DNA of 64,000 bases, taken from NCBI RefSeq assembly GCF_002105155.1, contig NW_019029042.1, positions 1 to 64,000 of the forward strand. The letters run 5' to 3'. The first letter of the stretch is position 1. Each line of letters starts with the position of its first letter. The notes under the pieces were generated by a model. It did no database searches. It was given only the letters and a program-made list of their open reading frames with translations, and was not told the DNA's origin. This document shows, piece by piece, positions 61,747 to 64,000 of the stretch. Made by a program: the position numbers and the translations under genes. This stretch comes from Lobosporangium transversale (Eukaryota; Mortierellomycota; Mortierellomycetes; Mortierellales; Mortierellaceae).

Positions 61747-64000
61747 ATGGGTATTAAAGGACTCTATTCATACCTTTCAAGGAGAGACCTGCCACCAAAG
61801 GAGATTGATGTACATGAGCTTGCTGCTGAACCCCATTCATCTTTTGAGCTGGATCTGCTTGGCACTTTCCACAGCGATATACATAATATCATCCTAAGGA
61901 GATTCAGCTGGCAGAGTTCTTTCACTGCCTGCGGCCATGCTATGGCTAGTATCATTCGAAAGATCTTTGGTCCTCTTGCCACAGTGACGATACACATTGA
62001 TGGGCCTCGCTGCGAAGAAAAAACGCGTGCCTATAGGGACCGAGATGCTAAGCGTACAGCAGCGGATGCAAAACTCGATACGCTCATAGCCAACATGGAA
62101 ACCAAGTCCAATGAAGGCAAATGGGAATCTCGAAGCCATATGATTGCCATTAAAAAGAATCTTCGACAGCTCTTCACATTCAGTCATAACGAGAAGAGGG
62201 AGCTCGCGGCGCCATTCGGTCGATACAATAACTTTGTGATTTGCCATTGTAGAAATGAGGCTGATGTGTGTATTGCCGCCAAATGTACACCAACCAGTAT
62301 CGCTGTGTCTGGGGACTCTGACCTTCTCATCTATCCTTCTATAAAAAGAGTTCTTCGTCCAATCCCTCGTCGCCATCACATGTTTGCACTCTATGAGAAA
62401 CAAGAGGTCCTGCAAGCCCTTGGGTTTTCAAGGAACAGTCAACTCCTGGTCTATGGCATTATATCCGATAACGATTACACCCCAAATATCCCAACCTTTG
62501 GTCTTGCTACAAATGCTGAGATTATCTCCGCGCTCACTGACACTGATGCCGAAAAGTTGACGGTATCATATGTTCGTGAGGTCCATGCCCGTAGCCGTCG
62601 AACTCCTGCAGAAGGCCAGTTTGACCATTCAATTAATGTTTTCTTTGGTGGGATCCAAACCCAGGCCTCGCAGCAACCAACCGCTGAAAGATTCCTTCAT
62701 TACCATGATAGAATGAGGACTGCGATATCTGCTAGGTACCAGAATAAAAATAATCAACCTCAACCCAGGTAAGCTCCTTCAAATGAACATTTTCCAAAGC
62801 ATATACAAAAAAAAAAAGTCATCTAACCCTTGACATTGTTGTTCCTAATTAGATTCTATATCCCTAAACGCGCAAAGCCGAATCGCTATCGGCCTGTTTT
62901 CCCTACCCAGAAAAAGGAACTTTCCCCTAAGAAATATGACCTGACCAACTGCAAACAACACGACCGTCCCGTCAGCTCCAGCCGTCAAAGAAAGTCCCCC
63001 AAAAAAAAGGAAAAGGAAAAAAAAGAGGATGACAAAGAAGAGGAGGTTAAGGAGGAAAAGAAGAAAAAAAAGAAGAACAAAGGGAAGGCCAAGTATATCA
63101 GAAAGACTGATAAGACCAGGAAAGTGAAGGAGGCTACTGCCGAGGACCGACGGTTGAAGAGGGCCCACCCCACTGTTGCATTAACTCTGGGCACGTTAAA
63201 GACATGTGTAGTTGCCAAGCTGGACTCTACTTCCGATCCCAATCTCAATCCCGAGCAACTTGCTGCAACAATTCAAGGGCTCATTCAATCATTTATTAAA
63301 ATGTTGAATGAGGCACGGATTCGAGCTTTCTGGGCCTGCGCCTTGTGGATCGATAACCTGCTTACCACTGGGCCATCCAATCCAGCTGATCTCCCACAAC
63401 TCCTAGATGAAGTTCTTGATAGCAGGGACTTTATTTACGGCCTTGCTGCGTTGTTGTATCACGGAGTGATGAGTCCATTATCTAGGTATAGCAGGGAAGT
63501 GAAGAAAAAAGGCGAAGGGAACGTAGCCAAGCCGTCCCAGCTCAAAGCATACGAAAACTTCTATGCAAAGACAGGGCTTGGTCCTTTAAACCAGATCTAT
63601 CCCGATTTGGTGATCAGCAGGTCGTCTCGGATGGTCATGGTCCCTGTTCAAGCAGCGCTAAGATCTCACTATCGGAATGCGCAGGTAAATATAATATTAT
63701 AATATTTTGAGGTTATCTTATAATATGTTTATAGAAATGTTCCTAATCATTTCTTCAATATAATGTCTAGTTTGACATAGATATTCCAGGCGATGGAAGA
63801 AGTTCCATCCAATTCTTTTTTGAGCAAAATGCAACTGCCAAAAAATATCTGGATTTTCCTACGTCTGCTTTCTCGCCTCGGTCTCTTTGCCTAACGGAAG
63901 CCTGTCTCCTGGATATATTATGGTCCAACCCAACAGTTCGAGAGGAAATAGCCCAATTGTTGGAACTAAACATGAGTACCAAGGGGGCTGCAGAGGACAA
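61747..64000 (+). CDS. FEN1/XPG-like nuclease with Lys-rich linker and unrecognised C-terminal region (cut by window end)
   Basis: Exons 61747-62768, 62853-63684 and 63771 to beyond 64000. The start MGIKGLYSYL matches the XPG/FEN1 N-terminus. Metal-binding acids of the family are all placed: Asp 36 (LDLLG), Asp 85 (HIDG), Glu 171 and Asp 173 (NEADVCIA), Asp 190 and Asp 192 (SGDSDLLIY), and Asp 243 (SDNDYTPNI). It is therefore predicted to be an active structure-specific nuclease. After residue about 340 comes a Lys/Glu-rich linker (positions 62990-63100), then a helical-looking region (FWACALWIDNLLTTGP, LPQLLDEVLDSRDFIYG) that I cannot place in a family. It is not an ordinary FEN1: the PCNA-binding end and the usual arch sequence are not recognisable, and the C-terminal part is long. 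It may be a lineage-specific or mobile-element-linked nuclease. Confidence 0.8.

Overview
The window is nuclear DNA from an intron-rich fungus, most likely a member of Mucoromycota/Mortierellomycota (Mortierella/Linnemannia-like). This placement is inferred from several features together. There are short spliceosomal introns in almost every gene, a Crinkler-type effector gene, an MT-A70 methyltransferase of the kind linked to adenine methylation in early-diverging fungi, an alternative oxidase, a fungal complex I accessory subunit and fungal ABCC transporters. Long poly-T/poly-A runs occur throughout the introns and spacers. I re-derived exon joins by reading splice sites and codon phase; coordinates given as exons are my models, accurate to about one base.

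Layout. 0.8-6.3 kb is accessory: a Crinkler-like gene (ubiquitin-like head, P-loop NTPase, nuclease-like tail) with a one-base frameshift, a 28-bp perfect inverted repeat, and a broken DDE transposase. 6.3-16.2 kb holds a TMEM184/OST-alpha-like membrane protein, a mitochondrial carrier tail-to-tail with ornithine aminotransferase, an enoyl-CoA reductase (TSC13/TECR) and a possible small CENP-X-like histone-fold gene. 16.4-21.3 kb holds an MT-A70 methyltransferase fused to a Myb-like domain, and an unrecognised acidic protein. 23.5-29.8 kb holds a TCP11/SOK1-type protein and a possible separate N-terminal exon or gene. 30.2-36.9 kb holds alternative oxidase, WASP/Las17 and VAP/Scs2. 38-59.4 kb holds two large ABCC transporters flanking a complex I subunit, a DED1/DDX3 helicase, a peroxisomal acyl-CoA oxidase and a Gln-rich repeat protein. 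After a 2.3-kb gene-poor gap, the window ends inside a FEN1/XPG-like nuclease gene with a long unrecognised C-terminal region.

Functional links. Several genes belong to lipid and amino-acid catabolism (acyl-CoA oxidase with a PTS1 end, enoyl-CoA reductase of very-long-chain fatty acid elongation, SLC25 carrier, ornithine aminotransferase) and to respiration (alternative oxidase, complex I subunit). These are ordinary eukaryotic neighbours, not an operon. The candidates for something less described are the FEN1/XPG-like nuclease with a novel C-terminal half, the Myb-like/MT-A70 fusion, the Crinkler NTPase-nuclease, the spaced-repeat acidic/Gln-rich protein, and the homopolymer tracts, which sit in introns and spacers and not in the coding exons I modelled.
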